Positions 8,501 through 14,857 of a stretch of DNA of 64,000 nt are shown here, in pieces. This stretch comes from Acetothermia bacterium UBA3571. Lineage in GTDB: Bacteria; Bipolaricaulota; Bipolaricaulia; Bipolaricaulales; Bipolaricaulaceae. The notes beneath the pieces were generated by a model. The model saw nothing but the letters and a program-made list of their open reading frames with translations. It was not told where the DNA came from and ran no database searches. The first letter of the stretch is position 1; each line of letters begins with the position of its first letter. The stretch spans positions 1-64,000 of the forward strand of contig DFNI01000009.1 of NCBI GenBank assembly GCA_002375995.1, given 5' to 3'. A program made the position numbers and the translations under genes.

Positions 8501-8797
8501 ATCCGGTTCGGGGTCCCGGCGGGGGCGCGGCCGGTGCGGGCCGGGGCAGCGGTCCTGGACCGGGGAGGACGGGTGATCGGTTGGGTGACGAGCTGTGTCG
8601 CCACGCCCAAGGGCCATCAGGTGGGGATGGCCCTGGTCTGGCGCCGTGGATTGCGAGAAGACACGCCGATAGGCCTCGCCCTGGGCACAACCCCGGAGCG
8701 CCTGGGGCTCGGGGCCCGGCTCCCCTGGGTGGTGGAAGGGAAGGTCCTCCCCCGGTTCCCCTGGGAGGCGGAGCCCTTCGGTTGGGAGGGTGATTGA
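5531..8797 (+). CDS. Fused serine hydroxymethyltransferase and glycine-cleavage T-protein
   Basis: This 1088-residue protein joins two normally separate enzymes. Residues about 15-450 are SHMT (ILIPSESLTP; active-site PLP lysine in FTTHKTLCGPRGA), which makes 5,10-methylene-THF and glycine from serine. Residues about 690-1088 are aminomethyltransferase GcvT (TPLNAWHREHGANMAEFSGYD; CEAGLPLWGHEL), which hands methylene to THF from the glycine-cleavage H-protein. The roughly 220-residue linker includes a region without a family I can name and is bounded by DNA repeats encoding PPVTR twice. Both domains look intact. Substrate channelling of the one-carbon unit is a reasonable inference. No H- or P-protein genes are in the window; a lipoamide dehydrogenase is at 19.6 kb. 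No internal stop or frameshift is seen. Confidence 0.92.
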   Translation: MNGLLRSALAEVDEALVRLIRAEERRQEEKIILIPSESLTPKAVREALGSVFTSIYAEGYPREEDLRLPEERILDLAERLAYNRRYADRRFYKGTELVDVVEALACRRAAECFATPEVPPEEIYVNVQALSGAAANMAIYDALLEHGDTIMAMELAQGGHLSHGSPFHQSGRRFQVVSYGVDPRTGRLDYDRIMDLALKHKPRMIIAGYTSYPWAPDWAAFREIADKVGAYLLADIAHTAGMAIAGVYPNPIGYADIVMFTTHKTLCGPRGAVIMTTDPDIAKAIELAVFPGAQGGPHVNKFAAIAAAFALARTPEFRALQEKIVENAKYLAEALEREDLKLAYGGTNTHLLVIDLRAIDTVNGETMLGEIASRILDLVGLVTNKNTIPGDTSAADAHGIRMGTPWVTERGMGKEEMEEIARITAMVLREIRPFTYIGVTGPLSRGKLPLKVLEEARARTRELLSRFIEEPVAPPSAPPVTRYASPDFFVLRGRRSVYLLHEAGTADVVSLEPGEGVRSLFFDGEGNLISEGVVARLPDGPYGEAMYLVIAPEGKGTELRKWLSALSDCYVLFDPEDIYRKVQGPAVIEDIRDALRVTGDAGLEFSLDGERFRVRKTGELEGNTEALFLGVTGDIKEIYGKHPELFAVRKPYFVGEPLLRETIRASHPSASLSEPPVTRHPSRLTKKTPLNAWHREHGANMAEFSGYDMPLWFSSALEEHRAVRERAGLFDLGHMGTIMVSGRYAEAFLELVFSNYAAWIHPGQAMYGFLLDHRAQVIDDLMIYRLARDRYLLVVNAANEDRDFAWIRAVNSGEIRPDPDRPWVEPPGEVELRFLKDEEGGLVDLALQGPKSREVLSKLLPRRDALKLRALRKMEFIELELAGAEAICARTGYTGEPMGYEIYVPKEKAQAVWEAILDAGKDLGVLPCGLAARDSLRCEAGLPLWGHELAGDHGVLPHEAGFGAYVKLHKPFFIGREAYKEALSKWEREIIRFGVPAGARPVRAGAAVLDRGGRVIGWVTSCVATPKGHQVGMALVWRRGLREDTPIGLALGTTPERLGLGARLPWVVEGKVLPRFPWEAEPFGWEGD
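6963..6989. repeat. GTCACGCG-type short repeat, copy 1 (within SHMT-GcvT linker)
   Basis: The run CACCCGTCACGCGTTACGCG and what follows is an imperfect palindrome built from GTCACGCG/CGCGTGAC units. It encodes PPVTRYASP at the end of the SHMT domain. Related copies lie at 7303-7334, 7554-7585 and 38950-38966. Confidence 0.6.
7303..7334. repeat. GTGACGCG-type short repeat, copy 2 (within SHMT-GcvT linker)
   Basis: CGTGACGCGTTACGCGTGAC followed by a further GGTGACGCG unit. It shares the GACGCGTTACGCGT core with copy 1 in a mirrored arrangement and encodes IRDALRVTGDAG in frame. Confidence 0.6.
7554..7585. repeat. GTCACCCG-type degenerate repeat, copy 3 (before the GcvT domain)
   Basis: CCCGTCACCCGTCATCCGTC and the following ACGG are three degenerate units of the same repeat. 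It encodes PPVTRHPSR, echoing the PPVTR of copy 1, and marks the linker/GcvT boundary. Confidence 0.5.
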
Positions 8798-9401
8798 GGT
8801 AGCGCGGGCGTTCGTGGTGCTGAGCCACACGGGGCCCATGACCCCCGACTTCCCCTTGGCGGACCTCCCGGGGAGCGCGGGGAGGTTAGATATCCTTTGT
8901 CGCTGCGCCACCGAGGCGTTCCTCCTTTCCCACGGGATCCGCCGCGATGTCCGGCTGTACTTCGTGATCCGGGGGGAGCTCATCGTGCGGTTGGAAGGGA
9001 GGACCTTGCGGTACCTCAACCCCGACGAGCGCTCCACCGCGGCCCTGATCCGGAAGGCCATCGCCGCGGCGCAGGGCGCACCACGGGGGGAGTGGGTCCC
9101 CTCCACCCCCGGGATCCACGCCCGCTGGGGGCTCCTTTCCGATGTAAGAGGCGAGCTTGAGGGGGATGGGTACTCCCTCTATCTCCTGGAGGAGGGGGGC
9201 GAGTTCATCCGGGAGGTCGGTTTCCCCGAGCGGGTCGCGTTCTTCCTCTCCGACCACAAGGATTTCACTCCCGAGGATCTTTCCCACCTCGAGGGCCTTC
9301 CGCGGATCTCCTTGGGACCTCTGTCACTTCAGGCGCAAACCTGCATCGCTTTGGTGCATAATGAGCTCGATCTTCGGGAGGCTGGATGGACGAGCGTTTA
9401 G
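8790..9401 (+). CDS. trmY: tRNA (pseudouridine54-N1)-methyltransferase TrmY
   Basis: TrmY is a SPOUT-class enzyme that converts pseudouridine-54 in the tRNA T-loop to N1-methylpseudouridine, mainly an archaeal modification. The 203-residue protein shows the family landmarks: FVVLSHTGP near the N-terminus, AGRLDILCR, the central LYLLEEGG segment and the knot region FLSDHKDFTPEDL followed by ISLGPLSLQAQTCI. It starts with GTG and overlaps the end of the fusion gene by 8 bases. The family is rare in bacteria, which suggests transfer. Confidence in the family is high; the substrate in this organism is inferred. Confidence 0.87.
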   Translation: MIEVARAFVVLSHTGPMTPDFPLADLPGSAGRLDILCRCATEAFLLSHGIRRDVRLYFVIRGELIVRLEGRTLRYLNPDERSTAALIRKAIAAAQGAPRGEWVPSTPGIHARWGLLSDVRGELEGDGYSLYLLEEGGEFIREVGFPERVAFFLSDHKDFTPEDLSHLEGLPRISLGPLSLQAQTCIALVHNELDLREAGWTSV

Positions 9402-9634
9402 CGGTTTTGACGGTGGTGTGGGGGGAGGTAGAGGCCGACCTCCTCATCGGCTTCCTGGAGGGGGAGGGGATCCCGGCGCAGAAGCGCACCCAGGTCCCCC
9501 ATTCGGTCTACCCCTTTACCGTGGATGGCCTGGCACAGGTGGAGATCTTGGTGCCGGAGGAGCTCCTCCCCCGGGCTAGGGAGGCCCTGGAGGCGTTCAA
9601 GCTGAAGGATGAGGGAGGATCCGCTGGCGGATGA
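9386..9634 (+). CDS. DUF2007 small protein
   Basis: The 82-residue protein has the DUF2007 pattern: an N-terminal strand, EADLLIGFLEGEGIPA helix and a C-terminal VEILVPEELLPRAREAL repeat, giving a GlnB-like alpha/beta fold. The family is widespread and has no firmly assigned function. A GGGAGG Shine-Dalgarno precedes the ATG. It overlaps trmY by 16 bases and pcm by 26 bases, so it belongs to the same operon. Confidence 0.7.
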   Translation: MDERLAVLTVVWGEVEADLLIGFLEGEGIPAQKRTQVPHSVYPFTVDGLAQVEILVPEELLPRAREALEAFKLKDEGGSAGG

Positions 9635-10322
9635 GCGCCGGCGCATGGTGGAGGAGCTTCAACGCTTCGGGATCCGCGATGAGCGGGTCCTCTCCGCCAT
9701 GGGGAAGATCCCCCGCCACCTCTTTGTCCCGGAACACATAAGGCATTTGGCCTACGAGGACACCCCTCTTCCCATCGGACATGGACAGACCATCTCCCAG
9801 CCCTATATCGTGGCGTTGATGACCGAGGCCTTGGGGCTCACGGGACAGGAAAAGGTCCTCGAGATCGGGACCGGGTCCGGTTATCAGACGGCGATTCTCT
9901 GTGAGCTTTCCCGGGAGGTCTTCTCCATCGAGCGGATTCCCGAGTTGGCGAAGGGGGCGCGGGAGAGGCTCGAGGAGCTCGGGTACGGAAACGCACATAT
10001 CCGCGTGGGAGATGGTACCCTGGGCTGGCCCGAGGAGGCTCCCTTCCACCGGATCATCGTTACCGGAGGCCTCCCCGAAGTCCCCAAGCCCCTATGGGAA
10101 CAGCTGGCTGAGGGGGGAAGGCTTGTAGCTCCCATCGGGGGGCGTTACGACCAATACCTTTGGGTATACACCAAGGAACGGGGGAGGGCCCACAAGCGTG
10201 CCCTCTGCCCCTGCACCTTCGTCCCCATTTTGGGGGAACACGGCTTTCCTCCCGATGAGCCCAAGAAGAAGGGACCCTTTGGGCTTTTCGGGCCGAGGAA
10301 GACCTCTGGGGAAGACGTTTGA
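9609..10322 (+). CDS. pcm: Protein-L-isoaspartate O-methyltransferase
   Basis: PCMT repairs damaged proteins by SAM-dependent methylation of L-isoaspartyl residues. The 237-residue protein has the IPRHLFVP and GHGQTISQPYIVALM motifs of the family, and the SAM-binding LEIGTGSGYQTA loop. A C-terminal tail of about 20 residues is rich in Lys/Pro/Gly. It is the last gene of the run starting at rpsF. Isoaspartate repair is often emphasised in thermophiles, but that is context only. Confidence 0.93.
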   Translation: MREDPLADERRRMVEELQRFGIRDERVLSAMGKIPRHLFVPEHIRHLAYEDTPLPIGHGQTISQPYIVALMTEALGLTGQEKVLEIGTGSGYQTAILCELSREVFSIERIPELAKGARERLEELGYGNAHIRVGDGTLGWPEEAPFHRIIVTGGLPEVPKPLWEQLAEGGRLVAPIGGRYDQYLWVYTKERGRAHKRALCPCTFVPILGEHGFPPDEPKKKGPFGLFGPRKTSGEDV

Positions 10323-10431
10323 CCCCTAAGCAAGGGAAAACGGGACCCCCCGCTCCGGAACAATACCCCCGATCCCCAAGGCCACTGTCCTAAGGTCCGG
10401 GCTTTCTTGGGTGTAGCCTTCGTCACGGATC

Positions 10432-11175
10432 ATGCGCGCGATACTTTTCGGTTGGATCGTTTTCGCCTGTGCCCTCCCGGGGTTGTCCCTGGGGTTCACA
10501 ACCGAGGTTTCCCTGGGATGGGGCCCCATGGATCCGGCGGACTTGAACCTGTTCATCGGGGCGGCCAACGGGGCCTTGGAGTTCTTCCGAGCGGATCTGG
10601 GAGCCCAGGGGGATATCCCGCCCCTAGAGATAATGGACGACGCCATGGGCCTCAGGATTGGGGAATCACTGGAGCTGGGGATCACCCTGGGGCTCGAAGT
10701 GGCGGTGTTCAAGGCGGAAACGAGCACAGCTGGGACCTTTGCCATTGACGGTGAGGATTATCCGGTCTCCCTTTCGCTTGCACTGCGAAATATGCGCCTT
10801 GGGTTCCTTTTTTCCCTTCCGCTTTTAGGTCGCGCCCTTTCCCTGGGGGTTTCCGGAGGGGTGGCCCGGGCCGTGGTGGAGTATCGAGGGGATTTTGACT
10901 ACCCCGAGGAGGACTGGACCTTCACCTACGTCCCTCCCCAAAAGGAGCTCGAAGTTGTGGCCTCAAGCTTTTACGGTGCGGCCTTCATGCGCGCTGCATT
11001 CGGGTTCTTCCCGGGACTGCAGGTGTGTCTGGAGCTTCGGGGGCACTGGCAGCCGGAGGCACCTCTCCTTTCCCCCGAAGGAGAGGTGGACCTGAACGGG
11101 GACGGAGATCCGGATCGGGTGGGATTCTTCGGGTTCTGGCTCGCCGGGGGGATTCAGATCGAGTTCCCCTTTTGA
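10432..11175 (+). CDS. Predicted exported beta-barrel protein, unknown
   Basis: The 247-residue product starts with a clear signal peptide (AILFGWIVFACALPGLSLGF). The remainder alternates hydrophobic and polar residues with many Gly, and ends in an aromatic residue after a beta strand (GGIQIEFPF), the usual signature of an outer-membrane barrel. I recognise no family. It is followed by two PKD lipoproteins on the same strand, 15 bases apart, so a shared role at the cell surface is likely. Confidence 0.6.
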   Translation: MRAILFGWIVFACALPGLSLGFTTEVSLGWGPMDPADLNLFIGAANGALEFFRADLGAQGDIPPLEIMDDAMGLRIGESLELGITLGLEVAVFKAETSTAGTFAIDGEDYPVSLSLALRNMRLGFLFSLPLLGRALSLGVSGGVARAVVEYRGDFDYPEEDWTFTYVPPQKELEVVASSFYGAAFMRAAFGFFPGLQVCLELRGHWQPEAPLLSPEGEVDLNGDGDPDRVGFFGFWLAGGIQIEFPF

Positions 11176-11190
11176 AGGAGGGTGAGAGAG

Positions 11191-11799
11191 ATGAAATGGA
11201 GGCTAGGGGTCGCGGCTTTGGGGTTGATAGCATTGGCGTTGGGGGGATGCAAGCTCCTTCCCGAACCCCCTCAAGCCCTCTTTTACCTCCGGCCCAAATA
11301 CGGGGAGGCCCCCTTAGTGGTCACGTGTGACGGGTCGCTTTCGTTCGACGAGGACGGGAAGATCACTGAGTACATTTGGGATTTCGGTGATGGGACCAAG
11401 GCGTTCGGACCGCTGGTGTCGCATACCTACGAGCGGCCGGGGGAGTACACGGTGACCCTCAGGGTTTACGACCAAGATGGGCTTTCGGATGAGCGCACGT
11501 TGAGGGTACGGGTGCTGCCGCCGCCGCCCACGCCCGACTTCACCTTCGGCCCCCAGCGGCCCGGGGCGGGGGAGCTCATCACCTTCGACGCCTCGGCCTC
11601 CACGAGCCCCAACGGAGAGATCGTGGAGTACCGCTGGTCCTTCGGGAATGGAGAGTCGGCGGAAGGGAAGGTGGTGCAGCACCGCTACTGGTACGGAGGA
11701 AGCTATCCGGTGACGTTGACGGTGGTGGACGAGCTGGGGGCCACCGCCACCGTGACCAAAATGATCACGGTGCAAGGAGGTCCGGGATGCTCCGGATGA
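11191..11799 (+). CDS. PKD-domain lipoprotein
   Basis: An N-terminal signal ends in a lipobox (LALGGC), placing the mature protein on a membrane. Two PKD domains follow, each with the YxWDFGDG-type core (YIWDFGDGTKA near residue 65; a variant YRWSFGNGES near 150). PKD domains are beta sandwiches that mediate protein or carbohydrate contacts. The GTG at 11182 is also open, but the ATG at 11191 sits correctly behind GAAGGAGGG. The gene overlaps its paralogue downstream by 13 bases. Confidence 0.8.
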   Translation: MKWRLGVAALGLIALALGGCKLLPEPPQALFYLRPKYGEAPLVVTCDGSLSFDEDGKITEYIWDFGDGTKAFGPLVSHTYERPGEYTVTLRVYDQDGLSDERTLRVRVLPPPPTPDFTFGPQRPGAGELITFDASASTSPNGEIVEYRWSFGNGESAEGKVVQHRYWYGGSYPVTLTVVDELGATATVTKMITVQGGPGCSG

Positions 11800-12428
11800 G
11801 GGGGGCACCGAAAAAGGTGGTTCTTATGGCACTGGGCCTGGGGGCTCTGGGGATCCTATGGGGCTGCAACCTGAGCGTATCTGAGGAAGGGGTGGTGGCG
11901 GTGATCCAGGCCAACCCCACCCAGGGGCAAAGCCCCCTGGAGGTGGTCTTCGACGGGAGCGCCTCCCGGGATCCCGCGGGGAACATTTCCGAATACCTCT
12001 GGGACTTCGGCGACGGGAGCGAGGTGGCCTCCGGGGTGCGGGTGACTCACGTCTATTCCCGTCCCGGCTCCTACCTGGTGACGCTGGTGGTCACGGGGCC
12101 TTCGGGCGTGGGACGGGCCACTACCTGGATCTACGTGGACAACACCCCGCCGGTGGCGGACTTCACCTTCTGGCCCCATGATCCGGTGATCCGGGAAGAA
12201 GTGGGGTTCGACGCCAGTCCGTCGGTGGATCCCGATGGAGAGGTGGTGGCCTACTATTGGGACTTCGGGGACGGGACCACGGGCGAGGGCAGGATGGTAT
12301 CGCACGCCTATCGGGAGGCGGCCGATTACGTGGTGACGTTGCGGGTGGTGGACGACAGCGGGGCGGAGTCCACTGTTAGCAAGACGGTAACGGTGAGCTG
12401 TGGGGGAGGGAGCTGTCCGGTGGAGTGA
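11787..12428 (+). CDS. PKD-domain lipoprotein, paralogue of the preceding gene
   Basis: The signal peptide ends with a lipobox-like LGILWGC. Two PKD domains follow, each with a canonical WDFGDG (near residues 70 and 155). The overall architecture matches the preceding gene, so the pair likely arose by tandem duplication. Start choice is between the two in-frame ATGs at 11787 and 11796; I use the first. A terminator follows, separating it from the riboswitch-controlled cluster. Confidence 0.78.
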   Translation: MLRMRGAPKKVVLMALGLGALGILWGCNLSVSEEGVVAVIQANPTQGQSPLEVVFDGSASRDPAGNISEYLWDFGDGSEVASGVRVTHVYSRPGSYLVTLVVTGPSGVGRATTWIYVDNTPPVADFTFWPHDPVIREEVGFDASPSVDPDGEVVAYYWDFGDGTTGEGRMVSHAYREAADYVVTLRVVDDSGAESTVSKTVTVSCGGGSCPVE

Positions 12429-12457
12429 GACGCAAGAGCCCGCTTCATGTAGGGATG

Positions 12458-12487
12458 CGCCCCCGGTTGCGGGGGCGTTTTCCTTTT
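12458..12487 (+). terminator. Intrinsic terminator after PKD lipoproteins
   Basis: CGCCCCC (12458-12464) pairs with GGGGGCG (12471-12477), followed by TTTTCCTTTT. Confidence 0.88.
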
Positions 12488-12520
12488 GGCTACCAAGGTC
12501 ATGAACATCACCTTTGGAGC

Positions 12521-12547
12521 TTGACTAGTTGAATGTGATTGTATAAA
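12521..12547 (+). promoter_or_regulatory. Probable promoter of riboswitch-controlled surface operon
   Basis: TTGACT (12521-12526) and TATAAA (12542-12547) lie just before the riboswitch, with a rather short 15-base spacer. Confidence 0.5.
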
Positions 12548-12555
12548 GTTCAGCT

Positions 12556-12653
12556 CAAGGGAGTGGCGAAAGGGCAAACCCGGGGAAACCCGGGGGCGCA
12601 AAGCCACGGGCCCTCGCGCCCCGCCTGGGGCGAAGGGTGGCCGGGCTGCCGAA
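12556..12653 (+). promoter_or_regulatory. Cyclic di-GMP-I (GEMM) riboswitch aptamer
   Basis: The segment has the GEMM-I landmarks in order: AGGGCAAACC at 12571-12580, a P2 helix CCCGGG-GAAA-CCCGGG, the invariant CGCAAAGCC at 12597-12605, and a closing P3 with CCGGGCTGCCG at 12641-12651. It therefore should bind c-di-GMP (some GEMM variants prefer cGAMP). It lies between a promoter and an expression-platform hairpin directly upstream of the first secreted-protein gene. Confidence 0.9.
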
Positions 12654-12695
12654 CCACCCCATGGAGGAAGCAAAATCCATGGAGGTGGTTTTATT
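12652..12695 (+). promoter_or_regulatory. Riboswitch expression platform: hairpin masking the Shine-Dalgarno
   Basis: AACCACCCCATGGA (12652-12665) pairs with TCCATGGAGGTGGTT (12676-12690) with one bulge. The 3' arm contains the GGAGGTGG Shine-Dalgarno of the next gene (ATG at 12696), so its formation should block ribosome binding. The following TTTTATT could also allow weak termination. Confidence 0.75.
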
Positions 12696-13256
12696 ATGCG
12701 CAAAGCGATCTTCCTCTTGGGCGGAGCAATCCTTCTTTTACCCTTTGTGGGGCTTGCGGATACGGGCGGTAGCGCCTCTGCAACCCTTACTCTGAACGCG
12801 GTCGTGAGCGTCTCCGTCACCGACAACTGGGACGACCTTACCATCAAGCAGGAAGACATCGCCGGCTGGGGGGCCGGAACGGTCATCGATTGGGATGCCG
12901 ATTCTCCAGACATCACGGTCCTGATCAAGGCCATCACCAACTTCGTCCTCTACGGCTGTTATTATGCCGATGTAAATGAAGGCGACTTCGGCAATGCAGA
13001 TGACCTCATCATCATCAACGATGGGTCCACCGACTTCGTCCTCCCCTATTACAAGATCGACTATCCCAAAAACTATGATGGTCCCTACACCGACCTCAAG
13101 GAGCTCTTCGAGTTCACTGATGATAACAACATCGCCGACGATGGGACCACGTTGAGCTATGACGTGAAGCTCAAGCCCGAGAATCTGGGGGATCGCGCGG
13201 CCGATGAGACCATCACCTTCACCATTGTGTTCGTGGTGGAGGAGAAGAACCTCTGA
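12696..13256 (+). CDS. Secreted TGGSASATL-type protein, putative fibre subunit
   Basis: This 186-residue exported protein has a signal peptide (to about GLA-DTGG). The mature N-terminus TGGSASATLTLNAVVSVSV is a regular alternating strand, as in donor-strand extensions of chaperone-usher pilins. The rest is acidic and beta-rich and ends with DETITFTIVFVVEE. I recognise no named family. It is the first gene after a c-di-GMP riboswitch and its Shine-Dalgarno is in the switch hairpin, so it is a direct target. The subunit role is inferred from the chaperone- and usher-like genes downstream. Confidence 0.7.
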   Translation: MRKAIFLLGGAILLLPFVGLADTGGSASATLTLNAVVSVSVTDNWDDLTIKQEDIAGWGAGTVIDWDADSPDITVLIKAITNFVLYGCYYADVNEGDFGNADDLIIINDGSTDFVLPYYKIDYPKNYDGPYTDLKELFEFTDDNNIADDGTTLSYDVKLKPENLGDRAADETITFTIVFVVEEKNL

Positions 13257-13261
13257 GTGAG

Positions 13262-14728
13262 ATGACAAGGACGCTGGGGCTAGGGTCACTTCTGGTGGCC
13301 CTAGCCTTCCTTCCCTTTTCTTCCCCCGCCAACACCGGGGGATCGGCATCCGCGACCCTCTACATCCAGGAGGGACCTGAAGGCCCCGTGGGCGCGGCCG
13401 GGGCGCTGGAGGGAGGACGCACAACCCCTTTGGTTCCGGTCCCGCCCCCTCTCGCCGTGCTCCAGACCGCCGAGCTCTTTCACGACGCCGATGGCGACGG
13501 CCTCCTGGATCCCGGCGACATGATCTCTTATACCGCCGAGATCACAGGGTTCGCCCTGAATTCCCTCCAGGATCTGTACCTCATTGTTCTCTTCTCGCCA
13601 GAGCTCGTCCCGGAAGCCCTGCCCGAGGGTTGGAAGCGGCTCGACCTCGGCCGCATTCCGGCCTTGGCTATACACCTCCCTTCCCTTCGTATTGGAGATC
13701 GGGCCCGGGTGGGGTTCGCTGCCCGCTTTGTGGGGGACGAGGGTTCTCCTCCCACCCTCTTCATAGAAGGGATCGTTTATAGCCCCGGATTCGCCCTGGC
13801 TGCCGATGATCCTGCTACGGAGATCTTTCTGGATCCCGCGGCGGTGGCTACCCGTGAGGTGGCGGGCGGTGTGGGTTCCCTTTTCCCGGGGGTTCCCGTG
13901 TTCTCAAAGAAGGCCACTGTAGCCTCCTCGTTCCCTTCCTTACGTGTGGGAAGCGTAGGAGACACCGTGGAGTTTGAAGTTGTCTATATCCCCACGAGTC
14001 TAGAGCGGGAGGTGGAGCTTTGGGACTTGGTTCCGGCTCCGCTGCAGGTGATCGTGGATTCTTTGGAACCCAAGGTCGAACTCATCGAGCTCGGAGGGCT
14101 CACCTTCCTGCGGACCCGCTTCCGGGATGTCTTCCCGGGCGTTCCCGTTCGGCTCGAGTACGCCGCCGTCATCGGGGACCCGGCTTCGGTCCCATTCGTT
14201 GCCACCCACGCCATGGCGGTTACCGAAACTGGGGTCTATTTCTCCGACGATCCCGATTCCCCGGAGGGGGGCGATCCCACCGCAGTGCTTTTCCCTTGGA
14301 GAAAGGTAGAGGAACCGATCACATCCTGGGATGTGATATCAAGGAACGGTGGGTGTTCCATTCCCGTGATGTTATACCCTCAGAACGGGAAGGAAACCTT
14401 GAGGTGGACCCTCTGTGGTCCCGCCGGCGTCGGTGAGTTTCGGCCGGGAACCCTCAGGTTCTGGATACTTCAGGTTCCGATGCGGCAACTTCCGAAGGGG
14501 ACCTCGTTCGATTTCTTATTATCCTACATCCCACAGTGGAATCGGGGAGAGATATACACACCCGCCGTTTACGGGGCACCCATCTTTTCCACGCTGGCGG
14601 GAGGCATGGGATCTCTTGGGGAGCTTGGAGAGGGGTTCTGCGGCGAACTTTACCTTCCCGTAGTCGCAGAACCGCCCGCTGGAATCCCACCCTACCTCGC
14701 CGGGGTGATCACGGATGAGGACATATGA
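13262..14728 (+). CDS. Large secreted TGGSASATL protein with DUF11-like repeats
   Basis: This 488-residue exported protein starts with a signal peptide and then NTGGSASATLYIQEG, matching the mature N-terminus of the preceding protein. Further on are immunoglobulin-like, DUF11-type segments, including ELFHDADGDGLLDPGDMISY, where Asp-rich spacing suggests calcium binding, and SVGDTVEFEVVYIP near residue 235. It starts 5 bases after the previous stop, so the c-di-GMP switch should influence both. A tip adhesin or a second subunit would fit, but no family match supports either. Confidence 0.65.
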   Translation: MTRTLGLGSLLVALAFLPFSSPANTGGSASATLYIQEGPEGPVGAAGALEGGRTTPLVPVPPPLAVLQTAELFHDADGDGLLDPGDMISYTAEITGFALNSLQDLYLIVLFSPELVPEALPEGWKRLDLGRIPALAIHLPSLRIGDRARVGFAARFVGDEGSPPTLFIEGIVYSPGFALAADDPATEIFLDPAAVATREVAGGVGSLFPGVPVFSKKATVASSFPSLRVGSVGDTVEFEVVYIPTSLEREVELWDLVPAPLQVIVDSLEPKVELIELGGLTFLRTRFRDVFPGVPVRLEYAAVIGDPASVPFVATHAMAVTETGVYFSDDPDSPEGGDPTAVLFPWRKVEEPITSWDVISRNGGCSIPVMLYPQNGKETLRWTLCGPAGVGEFRPGTLRFWILQVPMRQLPKGTSFDFLLSYIPQWNRGEIYTPAVYGAPIFSTLAGGMGSLGELGEGFCGELYLPVVAEPPAGIPPYLAGVITDEDI

Positions 14729-14857
14729 GGGCCGTCGCACTCTTCGCTGTTTTTTTCCGTTCGCCCTTTTCGCGCGATTTTTGTATCTTTTATCGGGATG
14801 TTAAGGGGAAAAAGACGTAAGGGCATTTGTTATCACATCCCAAGGGGGCCCAAGAGA

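Noticed and set aside
10323..10431. Possible riboswitch before the 10.4-kb barrel gene (AAGGTCCGGG-like runs)
   Set aside because: I could not draw helices or match a known aptamer; left unannotated.
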